Numbered from the stretch's first letter, positions 33,715 to 42,890 are shown. The stretch: DNA of 64,000 nucleotides from Methylobacterium sp. 17Sr1-1 (GCF_003173775.1 NZ_CP029552.1:1009001-1073000); one strand, 5' to 3'. Made by a program: numbers and translations. The notes: a model not told the origin generated them from the letters alone.

Positions 33715-35252
33715 GACAACTTACCCGTGACGCGCCCAATTAAATTTTTTTCGCTATCTTCAAATACTGTGCCAGCGTCTATAAGGGCGCTGAGTTCCGA
33801 ATAAAAATTCTCTAGATCTTCTATATCATAGTGTGATGCTGTGAACAGTTGCTCTGGTGATAATGGCTTCTCTGCGGTGATGAGTATACTCGCTAGAGAG
33901 GGTCTTTGCTTTGAGTGCATGGCATTCAACGATCCAGAATTTATTTGACGGACGGTGCGAGACCGCTGCGATTTGACCCGTACCGATATGGGCTGAATTG
34001 GCACATCGGACGGGATGCTTCGGTCGCCACTTAATGCCTCCCCTAACATTTTAGGCCGGATCGCGCCTAAAAGATGACGCGCTTGCTGCACCTCTCTCTG
34101 AAGATTTTCAATTTCTGAAATCGTAAGAGTCAATGCGTTATCGATTTGTGTAACCGTATCTCGGGGTGGTATAGGAACAATAAGGGATTTTACAGCCCGA
34201 GCGCTAATCGAAGCCAGATTGCTTGTTTGCGTTCCTGCAGCCTCAAGATAGCTATGTGCAACGTAGTTGGTATATCGTGCAAGAAATAGAGGAGATATAA
34301 TATCAGAATTTAATCGAACCCTGAATACATGATTTTGATGTATGCAATTTGATATCTGTCCTTCCCAGATCCAACCACGACCTAACTTATCACGATCACC
34401 ACCCTCGTTCATCAAAACGTCGCCAACCTCCAAAAGTAGACGATCTACCTCGGTTTTACGCACCATTATGCTTTTAACATCTTTCAGATCTAATCTGCCG
34501 CGCTGCACGTTCGCAACCCGTAAGTAAGGGAGCTCGACTAAATCATCGTTAGGCGTATATTTTCGCCCAAGAGTTATGCCGCCCTGAACTGACGCTATAT
34601 CTCCGAGTGATTCTTCGGTCCAGCCTTCGCGCGAATTGTAAGCATTCTTAATATGCCTATCGAAATAATTGGAAATCTTTTGGGCCGCAGAGGATGCCTC
34701 AAAGTCGGCTTGACGAATCGCACGGTCGACGTCTTTCATAAAGGTAATAATTTCGTCTTGCTCAGATAATGAAGGCTGTGGTAATGGTATAGATGAAATG
34801 GTACGTGTTGAGAGATGCTTTACTGTGACGGAGGATGTATTGGCGTTAATTGCTTTGAGATAGCCTGGCAATATAAGCTCGAGGAACGATTGGCGGTATA
34901 TTGGAGAATCGACTGTAATCTTGGCAACGCGTTGATTTAAAAGGGCTCGAGGTCCATTCCAGTTCGCCGATCGAAACTCACCATCGAGCCCGACGAGATA
35001 ATCGCCTGTATTAACCCAAAAATCGTCAGTAATAGGTCCTGAGTAAAGCGTTTCAGCCGTGTTTTTGCCAATATCTCGAATTCTTATCAGAGGGGTACCA
35101 CTCAATTCATTGAAATATCGCGAAGAATACGCAAAGCCTGATTTTATCTCCGCAATTTTGCCAAGTTCCACACGAGGCCATCGCTCCGCGCAATTAAGAA
35201 GTGGATCGGTGGATGATTGTATGAATTCGAAATTTGGCGATCTGAGAGTCAT
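33711..35252 (-). CDS. hsdS: Type I restriction specificity subunit HsdS with C-terminal extension
   Basis: The 513-residue protein has two target-recognition domains in tandem: the first from about 25-195 (WPRVELGKIAEIKSGFAYSS) and the second from about 215-390 (ESLGDIASVQGGITLGRKYT, LPYLRVANVQRG), each followed by a helical spacer (QDEIITFMKDVDRAIRQAD and ITQIDNALTL-like). This gives a bipartite DNA target. The last ~90 residues (PSLASILITAEKPLSPEQLF onward) resemble a small winged helix and are extra compared with classic HsdS. It overlaps hsdM and the ATPase gene by 4 bp each. The extension could be the docking site for the ATPase. Confidence 0.88.
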   Translation of the reverse strand: MTLRSPNFEFIQSSTDPLLNCAERWPRVELGKIAEIKSGFAYSSRYFNELSGTPLIRIRDIGKNTAETLYSGPITDDFWVNTGDYLVGLDGEFRSANWNGPRALLNQRVAKITVDSPIYRQSFLELILPGYLKAINANTSSVTVKHLSTRTISSIPLPQPSLSEQDEIITFMKDVDRAIRQADFEASSAAQKISNYFDRHIKNAYNSREGWTEESLGDIASVQGGITLGRKYTPNDDLVELPYLRVANVQRGRLDLKDVKSIMVRKTEVDRLLLEVGDVLMNEGGDRDKLGRGWIWEGQISNCIHQNHVFRVRLNSDIISPLFLARYTNYVAHSYLEAAGTQTSNLASISARAVKSLIVPIPPRDTVTQIDNALTLTISEIENLQREVQQARHLLGAIRPKMLGEALSGDRSIPSDVPIQPISVRVKSQRSRTVRQINSGSLNAMHSKQRPSLASILITAEKPLSPEQLFTASHYDIEDLENFYSELSALIDAGTVFEDSEKNLIGRVTGKLS

Positions 35253-36667
35253 TGGACGCTTATATCATTGTCTGTCCGGGCAGCGAGGACCTCCACGGCG
35301 GCTGACGCTCGCTGCAAGTGTTCTCTCACGGCTTCGAGAAGATCATTAACATCTTCTAATATGTCTTCACTGGCGTCTGGCTCTGTCAACCATACTACGT
35401 CCAGGGTGTCATCTCTGCATGCTAAGTCGTCCCGGGAGAATCTTCGAAACCGGCTCAGCTCGGGTTCAGCCTCGGGGGGCCGAATTGACCCGTCCGGAAG
35501 TTCGCCAAATTTTGAAATAAAATCTGAGAAATCTTCATACCGTAACGGTCGAGATCGTCCGAAGGCGGGAAGCCCTGCCCTGAGATCGTAAAACCAAGTT
35601 GCCGAAGTAGAACTTCCTGGAATATAATTAAAAAATAGTACGCTAGTGCGTATTCCTTGGGCATAGAAAATGCCGGACGGAAGACGAAGTATTGTGTGCA
35701 GCACGAAGTTATCTAATAGCCAAGTCCGTACCTGACGAGCAACGCCACCAGCGAAGAGAACATTATCAGGAACAATAACAGCTGCCCGGCCGTTAGGGCT
35801 CAATCCTCTGCCTATATGTTCGATAAAAGCGAGTTGCTTATTTCGGCTAGCGCCAGTGAGCGTTAAATTGGCACGTTCCGGCTTCCGACCGCGTTTGGAT
35901 ACCCCGAATGGTGGATTGCTCAAGATCACATCTGATCGCGGTAAAGCGGCTCCTGCCTCCGCCATGGCATCGCCCGATATCAGCCCTGATACATCCATAT
36001 CATGAAGCAGGAAATTCATAAGTAATAGTCGAAATGTCTCTGGCACAATCTCGCATCCGACAATCTTTGCCCTGTTTTTAATGGGGGATGACTGTCCATT
36101 GATCGCACGACTGGCGGCTACTAAGAAGCCACCAGTTCCCGCGGCAGGATCTTGTATTATTTCGCCTTCTTTTGGCCGCATAACCGTGATGATGCAGTCA
36201 ATTAGGGGTCTAGGCGTAAAATATTGTCCAGCGCCACTTTTTCTATCTGTTGCAATTTTTTCAAGTAAGCCTTCATAAATCTCGCCGACAACTTCGAAAT
36301 CAGAGGCATACCATGACATCGAGTTGATTACGTTTAATATCCTTTGGAAGTTATCACTGCTGCGAATGGAGGTTCTTGCATTTAAGTAGATGGAAGATAT
36401 TGTAGCATTCTCGTGTCCATCAAGCGCCTTAAGCATAGCATTATAATTTTTGAGAGAGAGATCCGGGCTGCAGTCTACAAGCATCTTCCATCGGACATTG
36501 TTGGGTAGCCTATTGTCTAAATTTCGCTCGCTCAGCAATTTCAAGAAAAGGATGTATGTTAATTCTGTTAGGTAATCCTGCGACGTCACACCATCATTTC
36601 GCAAAATATCGCACAGTGCCCAGAGTTCATTGACAACATCACGCGGGGATGCCTCAGGCTCGATCAT
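35249..36667 (-). CDS. hsdM: Type I N6-adenine DNA methyltransferase HsdM
   Basis: The 472-residue protein has the helical N-terminal domain (VNELWALCDILRNDGVTSQD), the GAGQYFTPRPLI segment, SAM-binding motif I DPAAGTGGF (173-181) and catalytic motif IV NPPF (251-254). All are intact, so it should methylate adenine in the target chosen by HsdS. It is the first gene of a four-gene overlapping minus-strand operon. No hsdR gene is present nearby or elsewhere in the window. An IS5-family fragment ends just upstream of the start, so the original promoter region, and possibly an upstream gene, may have been lost. Confidence 0.93.
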   Translation of the reverse strand: MIEPEASPRDVVNELWALCDILRNDGVTSQDYLTELTYILFLKLLSERNLDNRLPNNVRWKMLVDCSPDLSLKNYNAMLKALDGHENATISSIYLNARTSIRSSDNFQRILNVINSMSWYASDFEVVGEIYEGLLEKIATDRKSGAGQYFTPRPLIDCIITVMRPKEGEIIQDPAAGTGGFLVAASRAINGQSSPIKNRAKIVGCEIVPETFRLLLMNFLLHDMDVSGLISGDAMAEAGAALPRSDVILSNPPFGVSKRGRKPERANLTLTGASRNKQLAFIEHIGRGLSPNGRAAVIVPDNVLFAGGVARQVRTWLLDNFVLHTILRLPSGIFYAQGIRTSVLFFNYIPGSSTSATWFYDLRAGLPAFGRSRPLRYEDFSDFISKFGELPDGSIRPPEAEPELSRFRRFSRDDLACRDDTLDVVWLTEPDASEDILEDVNDLLEAVREHLQRASAAVEVLAARTDNDISVQ

Positions 36668-36739
36668 CGCAGCAACTCATATCCGCATGGTACGTTCGTC
36701 ACTGCTTCGTTTAGCGCAGCTGCGCTGTCTCGCGCTAGG

Positions 36740-37166
36740 GCGTCTCTCCAACCCGCCCTGGCTGCGCCCGAGCGCCTCGCCCACACCCTCGACCGTGCCC
36801 TCACCCCCCGATGGCGCCGGACCGGCGCGCACCGGCGGCGTGGCGGTGGGCGCGCACCACCGTCGCGTCCACGAAGTGCAGGTCCCAGTCGAGATCGCCA
36901 CGGGCATCGGCCTGCGCCTGCAGGCGCTGCAGCACCCGGTCGAACACGCCGGCTTTGCGCCAACGATAGAACCGGCTCGACACGGTTCCGACCGCGCCGT
37001 AGCGCGCCGGCAGATCCTCCCACGGCGCGCTCGTGCGCAGGATCCAGAGCATGCCGTTGAGGCCCCGACGGTGATCCTCCGCAGGCCGGCCGGTACGCGG
37101 CTTCTGCGGCGGCAGCAGTGGGGCGATCTGCTCCGACTGCGCGTCGGTCAGTTCAAAGCGTCGCAT
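36740..37166 (-). pseudogene. IS5-family (IS427-like) transposase fragment
   Basis: From an ATG at 37164-37166 the frame encodes MRRFELTDAQSEQIAPLLPP, RGLNGMLWILRTSAPWEDLP and VDATVVRAHRHAAGARR, the N-terminal half of IS5/IS427 transposases. It then shifts frame; EALGRSQGGL, the next family motif, is in another frame. Homology ends near 36740, and the rest of the DDE domain is missing. Its break lies about 70 bp from the hsdM start. Confidence 0.82.
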
Positions 37167-37771
37167 TCCAATCACGTGGGCGCTCACCCCGCCCATGTGA
37201 ACCCCTTTGCAGAGACGCCCTAGGCGCTCGGGCGTTGCCAGGGCCGGCTCTCGACCAAAGCTGCATCTGCGTGCCGAGCGCGGAGGCTTATAGCGGCTGC
37301 CCTGACGCCTGACTTGCGGCAGGAGCATTTCGCCCTGGATGCGCTTATGGAAAAGGGCGTCGTACGACGAGGGCGCTGCCGCCCCGGCTTCCACCTAAAG
37401 CCGAGTATCACAGCTTACAAGCGAGGCTACGCCAGCCTAGTCGCCCGGCGCTGGCTCGTGCAACGACGGGGCGATCAATCCGATGGCGAGGATCGTAGCG
37501 CCCCTTGCTCTCTACCGCCGCGAAGCGCCGGAACTCGGCTTCAGTGGGTACCGTCGCTTGCTTCACCGAAACCTCATACTTCAAGCTGTTTCGCTGCAAA
37601 GTATGATGTTTCCGGGCATGTGCGAGGTCGAGCACGCAGGTACGCTCAATGAGATCAACGGCTTAGCCGCAAACATCACAGAATTCTACTTTTATGATGT
37701 TTTGCCCGTGCAGCTGATCCGCCCTCCAAGCTCGCGCTCCCTCGCCAATGGCTGCACGGCTTCCTAACGCC
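37167..37771. other. Junction region: IS5 leader and truncated recombinase
   Basis: About 600 bp with no intact gene. The left part is IS5-associated. The right part holds the truncated short-recombinase copy (37480-37600) and, just behind it, the inverted pair CATACTT and AAGTATG near 37577-37607. This marks the right border of the accessory module. Confidence 0.45.
37480..37600 (-). pseudogene. Truncated copy of the short tyrosine recombinase (N-terminus only)
   Basis: The minus frame encodes VSVKQATVPTEAEFRRFAAV and SKGRYDPRHRI, matching LSLKQARVPTEAEFRRLTAV and SQGRYGPRNRM of the recombinase at 30404-30994. The similarity then stops. It is the same orientation as the intact copy, and the pair brackets the restriction-like operon and the IS5 fragment. 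Confidence 0.8.
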
Positions 37772-38140
37772 ATGAGCGAGGAGCCTCTTATGCGCCTGAT
37801 CGATGCCGCCACCCGTGAACTGCTGCTGGCCAACGGCCGGGATCGCGACGGTGACCACCACCCAGTGGTCAAGCTGTTCAACCCCATGGGGCCTGCCACG
37901 TGGTTGATCTGCGCGATGGAAGCAGATGGCGACACCCTCTTCGGGCTGTGTGATCTCGGCTTCGGCGAGCCCGAACTCGGCTATGTGAGCCTCGCTGAGA
38001 TCGAGGAGGTGAGCGCGGGTCTCGCGATTGGCTTGGAGCGGGATACCTCGTTCCGACCTACTCATGCCATATCCGTCTATGCACGTGCGGCGCGCGAAGC
38101 CGGGCGGATCGTCGACCTTAGTTCCTCCCGCTCAGTGTAA
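37772..38140 (+). CDS. DUF2958 domain protein
   Basis: The ATG at 37772 gives 122 residues. The segments VVKLFNPMGPATWLICAME, LFGLCDLGFGEPELGYVSL and LAEIEEV are diagnostic of DUF2958, a small family common on plasmids and integrative elements of proteobacteria. Its biochemical role is not known. It lies directly behind the accessory module border and ahead of other plasmid-type genes. An upstream in-frame start at 37748 exists, but the ATG at 37772 fits the family's usual N-terminus better. Confidence 0.88.
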   Translation: MSEEPLMRLIDAATRELLLANGRDRDGDHHPVVKLFNPMGPATWLICAMEADGDTLFGLCDLGFGEPELGYVSLAEIEEVSAGLAIGLERDTSFRPTHAISVYARAAREAGRIVDLSSSRSV

Positions 38141-38211
38141 CCGAGCGAGAGATCCTTCGGGGTGTGGGGCGCCCCCGTTTCGATTGATCGAAGCCTGCAC
38201 AAATATCCCAA

Positions 38212-38472
38212 TTATATGATGTTCCCGTGATGCACCCCTTCATTAAATGCCTCGCGGAGCATTTCAATCCCGGCTGGGTCAACAATTTCCGACCCATTTC
38301 CAGTTCCTGCACGTATCCAAGGTACCCGACCAGGATGCGCAGCTTGCTCTTGGGGTGATTGAGCTGCTTGTATAGCTTGGCGGAGTGTCGGGTAGATCGT
38401 TTGCGGCTGGTAGGATGGACGAGGATCGGTCGCCGGCTCGACCCAAACCACCGCTATATCTCTGACGGGCAA
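38212..38472 (-). CDS. Small hypothetical protein, 86 aa
   Basis: The start is a TTG at 38470-38472 with a good TAGGAG ribosome site 6 bp upstream, which argues for a real gene. The product (DIAVVWVEPATDPRPSYQPQ, later GIEMLREAFNEGVHHGN) is soluble with no recognised domain. It is convergent with the DUF2958 gene and divergent from the SRAP gene. Function unknown. Confidence 0.55.
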   Translation of the reverse strand: MPVRDIAVVWVEPATDPRPSYQPQTIYPTLRQAIQAAQSPQEQAAHPGRVPWIRAGTGNGSEIVDPAGIEMLREAFNEGVHHGNII

Positions 38473-38630
38473 TATTATCTCCTATCAGTCAGTCGTTAGA
38501 TGCGAGCGCAGAGCAGACCGTATTGCGCCTTGTCGGGGCCTGCAACGGGCCGGAGCAGCCCCTCAGTGGGACATGGTCCCTTGAGCTGTATCAGGGGACT
38601 GGTGGGGCTCGATCGGCTACGATCCCGTCC

Positions 38631-39275
38631 ATGTGCAACCTCTACAGCAGTTCCCGCTCCCAGGATGAGATCCGGCGCACCTTCGCGGTCGATCGCGACG
38701 AGACCGGCAACCTGCCATCGCTGCCCGGCATCTTTCCGGACCAGATGGCGCCCGTCATTCACGCCTCTGACGGTGAGCGGGTACTGACTATGATGCGCTG
38801 GGGCTTCCCACCGCCCCCGAAGCTTGGCACGCAGCCGGTCACCAACGTGCGCAACGTCGCCTCGCCCTACTGGCGACCCTGGCTCAAGCCGGCCCACCGC
38901 TGCCTCGTGCCGGTGACCTCGTTCAGCGAGTACGCCGACACCAAGCCCCGTAAGACGCCGGTGTGGTTTGCCCTTGACGAGAGCCGGCCGCTGTTCGCCT
39001 TCGCGGGGATCTGGCGACCCTGGACGGGCGTGCGTGGACCGAAGCGGGACGAGCCCGTGCCGGAGGAGCACCGGCTGTTCTCGTTCCTGACGACGGAGGC
39101 CAACGGGATAGTCGGTCCGGTTCACCCCAAGGCGATGCCGGTCCTCCTGACGACCCCTGAGGAGTGGCGCGCGTGGCTCGAAGCGCCAGCCGAGGAGGCG
39201 CTTCAGCTACAACGGCCCCTGCCGGATGAGATGATGACCGAGGTCGCTCGGGGCGAGCGGAAGGATGGAGGATAA
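38631..39275 (+). CDS. SOS response-associated peptidase (SRAP/HMCES-YedK family)
   Basis: Starting at the ATG at 38631, the second residue is the Cys that becomes the free N-terminal nucleophile and crosslinks to abasic sites in single-stranded DNA (MCNLYSS). Other family motifs are MRWGFPP, NVRNVASPYWR, RCLVPVTSFSEY (with the active-site Glu), FAFAGIWRPW and the late HPKAMPVLL with the catalytic His. The protein has 214 residues, normal for the family. It should protect abasic sites during replication. It sits in a plasmid-like stretch and some 6 kb from umuDC. No SOS box is visible directly upstream. Confidence 0.92.
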   Translation: MCNLYSSSRSQDEIRRTFAVDRDETGNLPSLPGIFPDQMAPVIHASDGERVLTMMRWGFPPPPKLGTQPVTNVRNVASPYWRPWLKPAHRCLVPVTSFSEYADTKPRKTPVWFALDESRPLFAFAGIWRPWTGVRGPKRDEPVPEEHRLFSFLTTEANGIVGPVHPKAMPVLLTTPEEWRAWLEAPAEEALQLQRPLPDEMMTEVARGERKDGG

Positions 39276-39324
39276 AGATGAGGCTTCGAGAATGCTGGCG
39301 GCGGCTACTCACCAGCCTTCTCCC

Positions 39325-39600
39325 TCATTCCGAGGTCGAGCCGGTGTTCCCGGCTTCCGCGGTCGTAGGTGCAGGCAAGCCACCCTGCGCGGTGGCGATC
39401 TCTACAGCTTCCTGCGCATGAGGACCCACAGGGTGCTGGTGCCGTTCGAGATAGGTTTTCGCCGCCGCCAGCCGATCAAGGGCCGCGCTCGGCTTCCGGT
39501 ACTGCTCCGCCATGAGATCTTCGGTCATGGCGAAGGCAAGCTCTTCCGCCAGTGCGGCTATGAGCGGAAGGGGGTCAGTGAGGGCAGGTTGCGCGATCAT
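39325..39600 (-). CDS. Small hypothetical protein, about 91 aa
   Basis: From the ATG at 39598-39600 the product is mostly helical (PLPLIAALAEELAFAMTED, ALDRLAAAKTYLERH) with a low-complexity tail. No signal peptide, membrane segment or known domain is visible. The frame extends 24 codons further upstream without a better start. It is convergent with the SRAP gene. Confidence 0.45.
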   Translation of the reverse strand: MIAQPALTDPLPLIAALAEELAFAMTEDLMAEQYRKPSAALDRLAAAKTYLERHQHPVGPHAQEAVEIATAQGGLPAPTTAEAGNTGSTSE

Positions 39601-39761
39601 GATGCATCCTCGGTGCCCCATCTCAATTCTATTTAGGGCGATCTTCTCTTTCTCAAAGGGACAGATCCACACAGGCGGTCGCCTGAGCCGCCACTCATCG
39701 TGGGTAGCCGACGGCTGTCACCTCGCTGGTCATGCGGTAAGAGGCAATCGGCTGCTCTCGC

Positions 39762-40709
39762 TCAGTCGAGATCATGCAGTTTCGCGATCGCTGGCTCAGT
39801 TGGTACATCACGGGCTTTCGACCTCCGCCCCAACTGCTGCTCCCGCAGGAAGATGAAGAGACCGCTGGCAAAGATGATGCCGGCTCCAGCTATTGTGAGC
39901 GGACCAATCATCTCGCCAAAGAACATGTAGCCGAACAGCATGCCCCATAGGATCAACGTGTACTGATAGGGCACGACCGTCGTCGCAGGCGCCAGCCGGA
40001 GCGACTGGTTCACGCATAAATTTCCCAACAGCGATCCAACGCCCAGCAGCAGCATCAGCGCGAAGTCCGTGGGTCCGGTGGAGGTCCACCCATAGGCCAG
40101 CACCAGAACCGCACCGAAAATCAGCGACGACACCAGCTGGCCCGTCATCAGAACGGTGCCGGGAACAGCCGCTAGCTTGCGGGTGGTGATGAGGAACAGC
40201 GCGTAGAAGAAGCTGCCGGCGAGGGCGCACACCGCTCCCACGGACAACGATCCCGGTGAGGGATGGAGGGCAAGGGCGACCCCGCAGAAGCCCACCCCGA
40301 TGGCGGCCCAGCGACGCCAGCCAACGCGCTCGCCTAGCAGCAGGGGAGAGAGAGCGGTCACATAGATTGGACCCGCCATGTAGTAGGTCATGACCTCAGC
40401 CAGGGGCAGCGTGCTGACGCCCCAGAAGAAGAGCGAGGCTTCGAGCGTCGAGAAGCCCGCTCTCACCAGCTGCAATCCGGGGCGCGGTGCATCGCGGAAG
40501 CCGCTGAGCCCGACCCGGTGAATGGCAGGCGCCATCACGCACAGGCCGGAGATGCTGCGGACCAGCATGAGCTGACCCACCGCGTAGGTGCCGAGCAGCC
40601 ATTTGCCCATCGTGTCGTTCAACGCGAAGAACAGCACGCCGAGCAGCATCATCACGATGCCACCGATGGCGCCCACCGGCACGGCGGCACGCCCCACACT
40701 CACAGCCAC
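39762..40709 (-). CDS. EamA/DMT-family transporter
   Basis: The 315-residue protein has ten predicted membrane helices arranged as two EamA repeats (first about 15-145, second about 160-295). Typical segments are FFALNDTMGKWLLG at helix 1-2 and TTVVPYQYTLILWGMLFGYM in the second repeat. It should export or exchange a small metabolite such as an amino acid or purine. It starts at a GTG. It is divergent from the large MFS gene at 41028. No regulator is adjacent. Confidence 0.9.
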   Translation of the reverse strand: MAVSVGRAAVPVGAIGGIVMMLLGVLFFALNDTMGKWLLGTYAVGQLMLVRSISGLCVMAPAIHRVGLSGFRDAPRPGLQLVRAGFSTLEASLFFWGVSTLPLAEVMTYYMAGPIYVTALSPLLLGERVGWRRWAAIGVGFCGVALALHPSPGSLSVGAVCALAGSFFYALFLITTRKLAAVPGTVLMTGQLVSSLIFGAVLVLAYGWTSTGPTDFALMLLLGVGSLLGNLCVNQSLRLAPATTVVPYQYTLILWGMLFGYMFFGEMIGPLTIAGAGIIFASGLFIFLREQQLGRRSKARDVPTEPAIAKLHDLD

Positions 40710-41027
40710 GGTTTCCTACCCTTCGTCGTTTTGGAGCAGCGGGGGGCAATCAGAGTTCGGCGACCGATCCGCCCTGGTCGTGCGACCAATCGCGCCGCAT
40801 CCCGCCGATCCGGTTACCCCCGGGATGCATTCCGGTGGCCGCGCCGACGCCATACCCGACCGAAGCCACCCACTCCACCGTGATGATTAGGGACGGCATC
40901 GGCGGACGATCTGGCCTTGATGTGCGTGCAACCGCGGCGAGCAGCGGGGCCATATCTCCGCCTGCCACATCCGTGTACCGCTCTCCCCAACCGCCACCGC
41001 CAGCCCTGTCCCAGCTGGTCCGATCTG

Positions 41028-42488
41028 AGAATGGCACCGATGAATTTGCCGCTCCGGCGAGTGTTTCCGCCCATCCTGCTCCCAACATTCGTAGCCGTGG
41101 TTGACGGTACCATCATCACGGCGGCGCTGCCGGCGATGGCGAGCGAGTTCGGCGACGTGGAGCGGGTCTCCTGGGTGGTCGCATCCTACTTGGTGGCCAG
41201 CACCGTGGCGGCACCCGTCTACGGTCGGCTGGGGGATGCTCTCGGGCGGCGACGCATGCTGCTGCTGGCCCTGGTGCTGTTCGTCACGGCGTCCGTGCTG
41301 TGCGCCTTGGCTCATAGCCTCCTGACGCTGGTTGGGGCGCGCATTCTGCAGGGCTTCGGCGGCGGAGGCTTGATGGTGCTGAGCCAGGCGGTGCTCGCCG
41401 AGAATGTCGCGCGCCATCAGCTCGGTCGAGCCCAAGGGTTCATGGCCGCCGTGATCGTGGCCTCCTCAACATTCGGTCCGGTGGCAGGCGGGGCGCTGAC
41501 GCAGGCGTTCGGATGGCCTTCGGTCTTCCTGGTGAACCTGCCGCTCGGCCTGCTGGCTATGGTGCTTCTTGTGCGGCTACCCAGCCGCGAAGGCAGCGGC
41601 GAGCGCGGGAAGTTCGACTGGCCGGGCCTATTCCTGTTTGCCGGATCGGTGGTGCCGCTCCTGTTGGCGCTGGAACAGCTACAGAGCGTCGAACCTGCGA
41701 CGCTGCTCGGGATCGGGATGTCCCTGGTCTGCCTCGTGCTGCTGTGGCGGCAGGAGCGGCGAGCGGCGCACCCGCTGTTCCCGCTGGACCTGCTGCGTCG
41801 CCCGGCCATGTGGCGAGCGAACGCCATGGCTGCCTGCTCCGGCGCGTTGCTGGTGAGCGAAGCGACGATCCTGCCGATCCACTTGCGAGCGGTGGACGGG
41901 GCTTCGGCAGGAGAGATCGGGCTGATGATGCTGCCTCTGACTGCGACGGTTGGGGTAGGATCGCTGATCACGGGGCGACTGGTCTCGCGTACTGGGCGTG
42001 TCGCCATTTTCCCCGCAGTGGGTCAGACCGCAGCCGCGCTGGGCTTGCTGCTCGTGGCGTTCGGGATGGGTCCGGTCGGGGCAGTGCTCGGCCCCTGGGG
42101 TCTCCCGGCGATGCTGGCGGTCGTGGCGGTGTTTCAGGGCTCGGCTATGCCGGTGGCTCAAATCACCATGCAGTCGCAGGCTCCACCCGCCATGCTGGGT
42201 GCTGCGTCTGCGTCCGTGCAACTGTCGCGGTCGGTTGGCTCGGCCATCGGCGTCACCATCGCGATGGGGGTGCTGTTCGTGGCGCTGGGTCGGAACGCCG
42301 CGATTGCTGATGTCTTCGCCGACGCCGTTCGACACGGTCCCGCCGCCCTGGCGAGCTTGCCAGAGGCGTCGCGCGGTTCAGCAATGACACACATTCAAAG
42401 CGGCTTCTCAGCCGCCTTCTCGACCATCGCACTCTTCGCTATAGCCAATGCAGTACTGGCGTGGACCCTGCCGGTGCGGCGGCTCTAA
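41028..42488 (+). CDS. MFS drug-exporter (DHA2/EmrB-like)
   Basis: Starting at the ATG at 41028, the protein has about 486 residues and some 14 membrane helices, the DHA2 number. Motifs are FVAVVDGTIITAALPAMASE at helix 1, GRLGDALGRRRML at loop 2-3, and GGGLMVLSQAVLAE with GFVAAVIVASSTFGPVAGG-like motif C near helix 5. It should export toxic compounds using the proton gradient. The frame is open upstream to 40917, but the extra residues are not transporter-like. No adaptor (EmrA) gene is next to it. Confidence 0.9.
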   Translation, partial: RMAPMNLPLRRVFPPILLPTFVAVVDGTIITAALPAMASEFGDVERVSWVVASYLVASTVAAPVYGRLGDALGRRRMLLLALVLFVTASVLCALAHSLLTLVGARILQGFGGGGLMVLSQAVLAENVARHQLGRAQGFMAAVIVASSTFGPVAGGALTQAFGWPSVFLVNLPLGLLAMVLLVRLPSREGSGERGKFDWPGLFLFAGSVVPLLLALEQLQSVEPATLLGIGMSLVCLVLLWRQERRAAHPLFPLDLLRRPAMWRANAMAACSGALLVSEATILPIHLRAVDGASAGEIGLMMLPLTATVGVGSLITGRLVSRTGRVAIFPAVGQTAAALGLLLVAFGMGPVGAVLGPWGLPAMLAVVAVFQGSAMPVAQITMQSQAPPAMLGAASASVQLSRSVGSAIGVTIAMGVLFVALGRNAAIADVFADAVRHGPAALASLPEASRGSAMTHIQSGFSAAFSTIALFAIANAVLAWTLPVRRL

Positions 42489-42579
42489 AGACAACTAGTG
42501 GAGCATGCTTCTGCTCACTCCGACCTGGCTAAAAGCTGGAGGATCATAACAACTCATCAGCGGCGAGCCTGGAATTAAA

Positions 42580-42890
42580 CTAGAACTCTTTTGCTGCCTG
42601 ACCCAGGCACAGCGTGTGAAACGTTTCTATAGCAACAGGGTAACCCGAGGTGCTTGATCCATCGAGAATTTTGCCATCCTCGAAAATTCGATAAGATCCA
42701 GAGACATCATCAGAGGCCTTTGCCAGCCCAGCAAATTCATATGTTCCGCCGTTAAAAATTGTAAATGAGCCTATCTTGCAGTTTCCAGCAAACTGATCGC
42801 TTAAGCGCGTTTCCAGCAAGGCGTCGTCTATACGTTTTCTTGAAATATTTTGAACATAATCGGTACAGTAGCCCTCGGCAAGGTACCGTC
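42580..42890 (-). pseudogene. Fragment or orphan short gene, C-terminal part only
   Basis: The AT-rich minus frame runs from about 42890 to 42580 and reads YLAEGYCTDYVQNIS, IGSFTIFNGGTYEFAGL and SGSYRIFEDGKILDG, which is protein-like. No ATG or GTG is available near its upstream end; only a TTG at 42817-42819 gives a 79-residue product. I think it is the 3' remainder of a transferred gene. No family is recognised. Confidence 0.4.

Noticed and set aside
36801..37394. A 197-residue intact transposase gene
   Set aside because: The first 76 codons are not transposase-like, and the family homology breaks by frameshift and truncation before the catalytic domain is complete, so it is a fragment.
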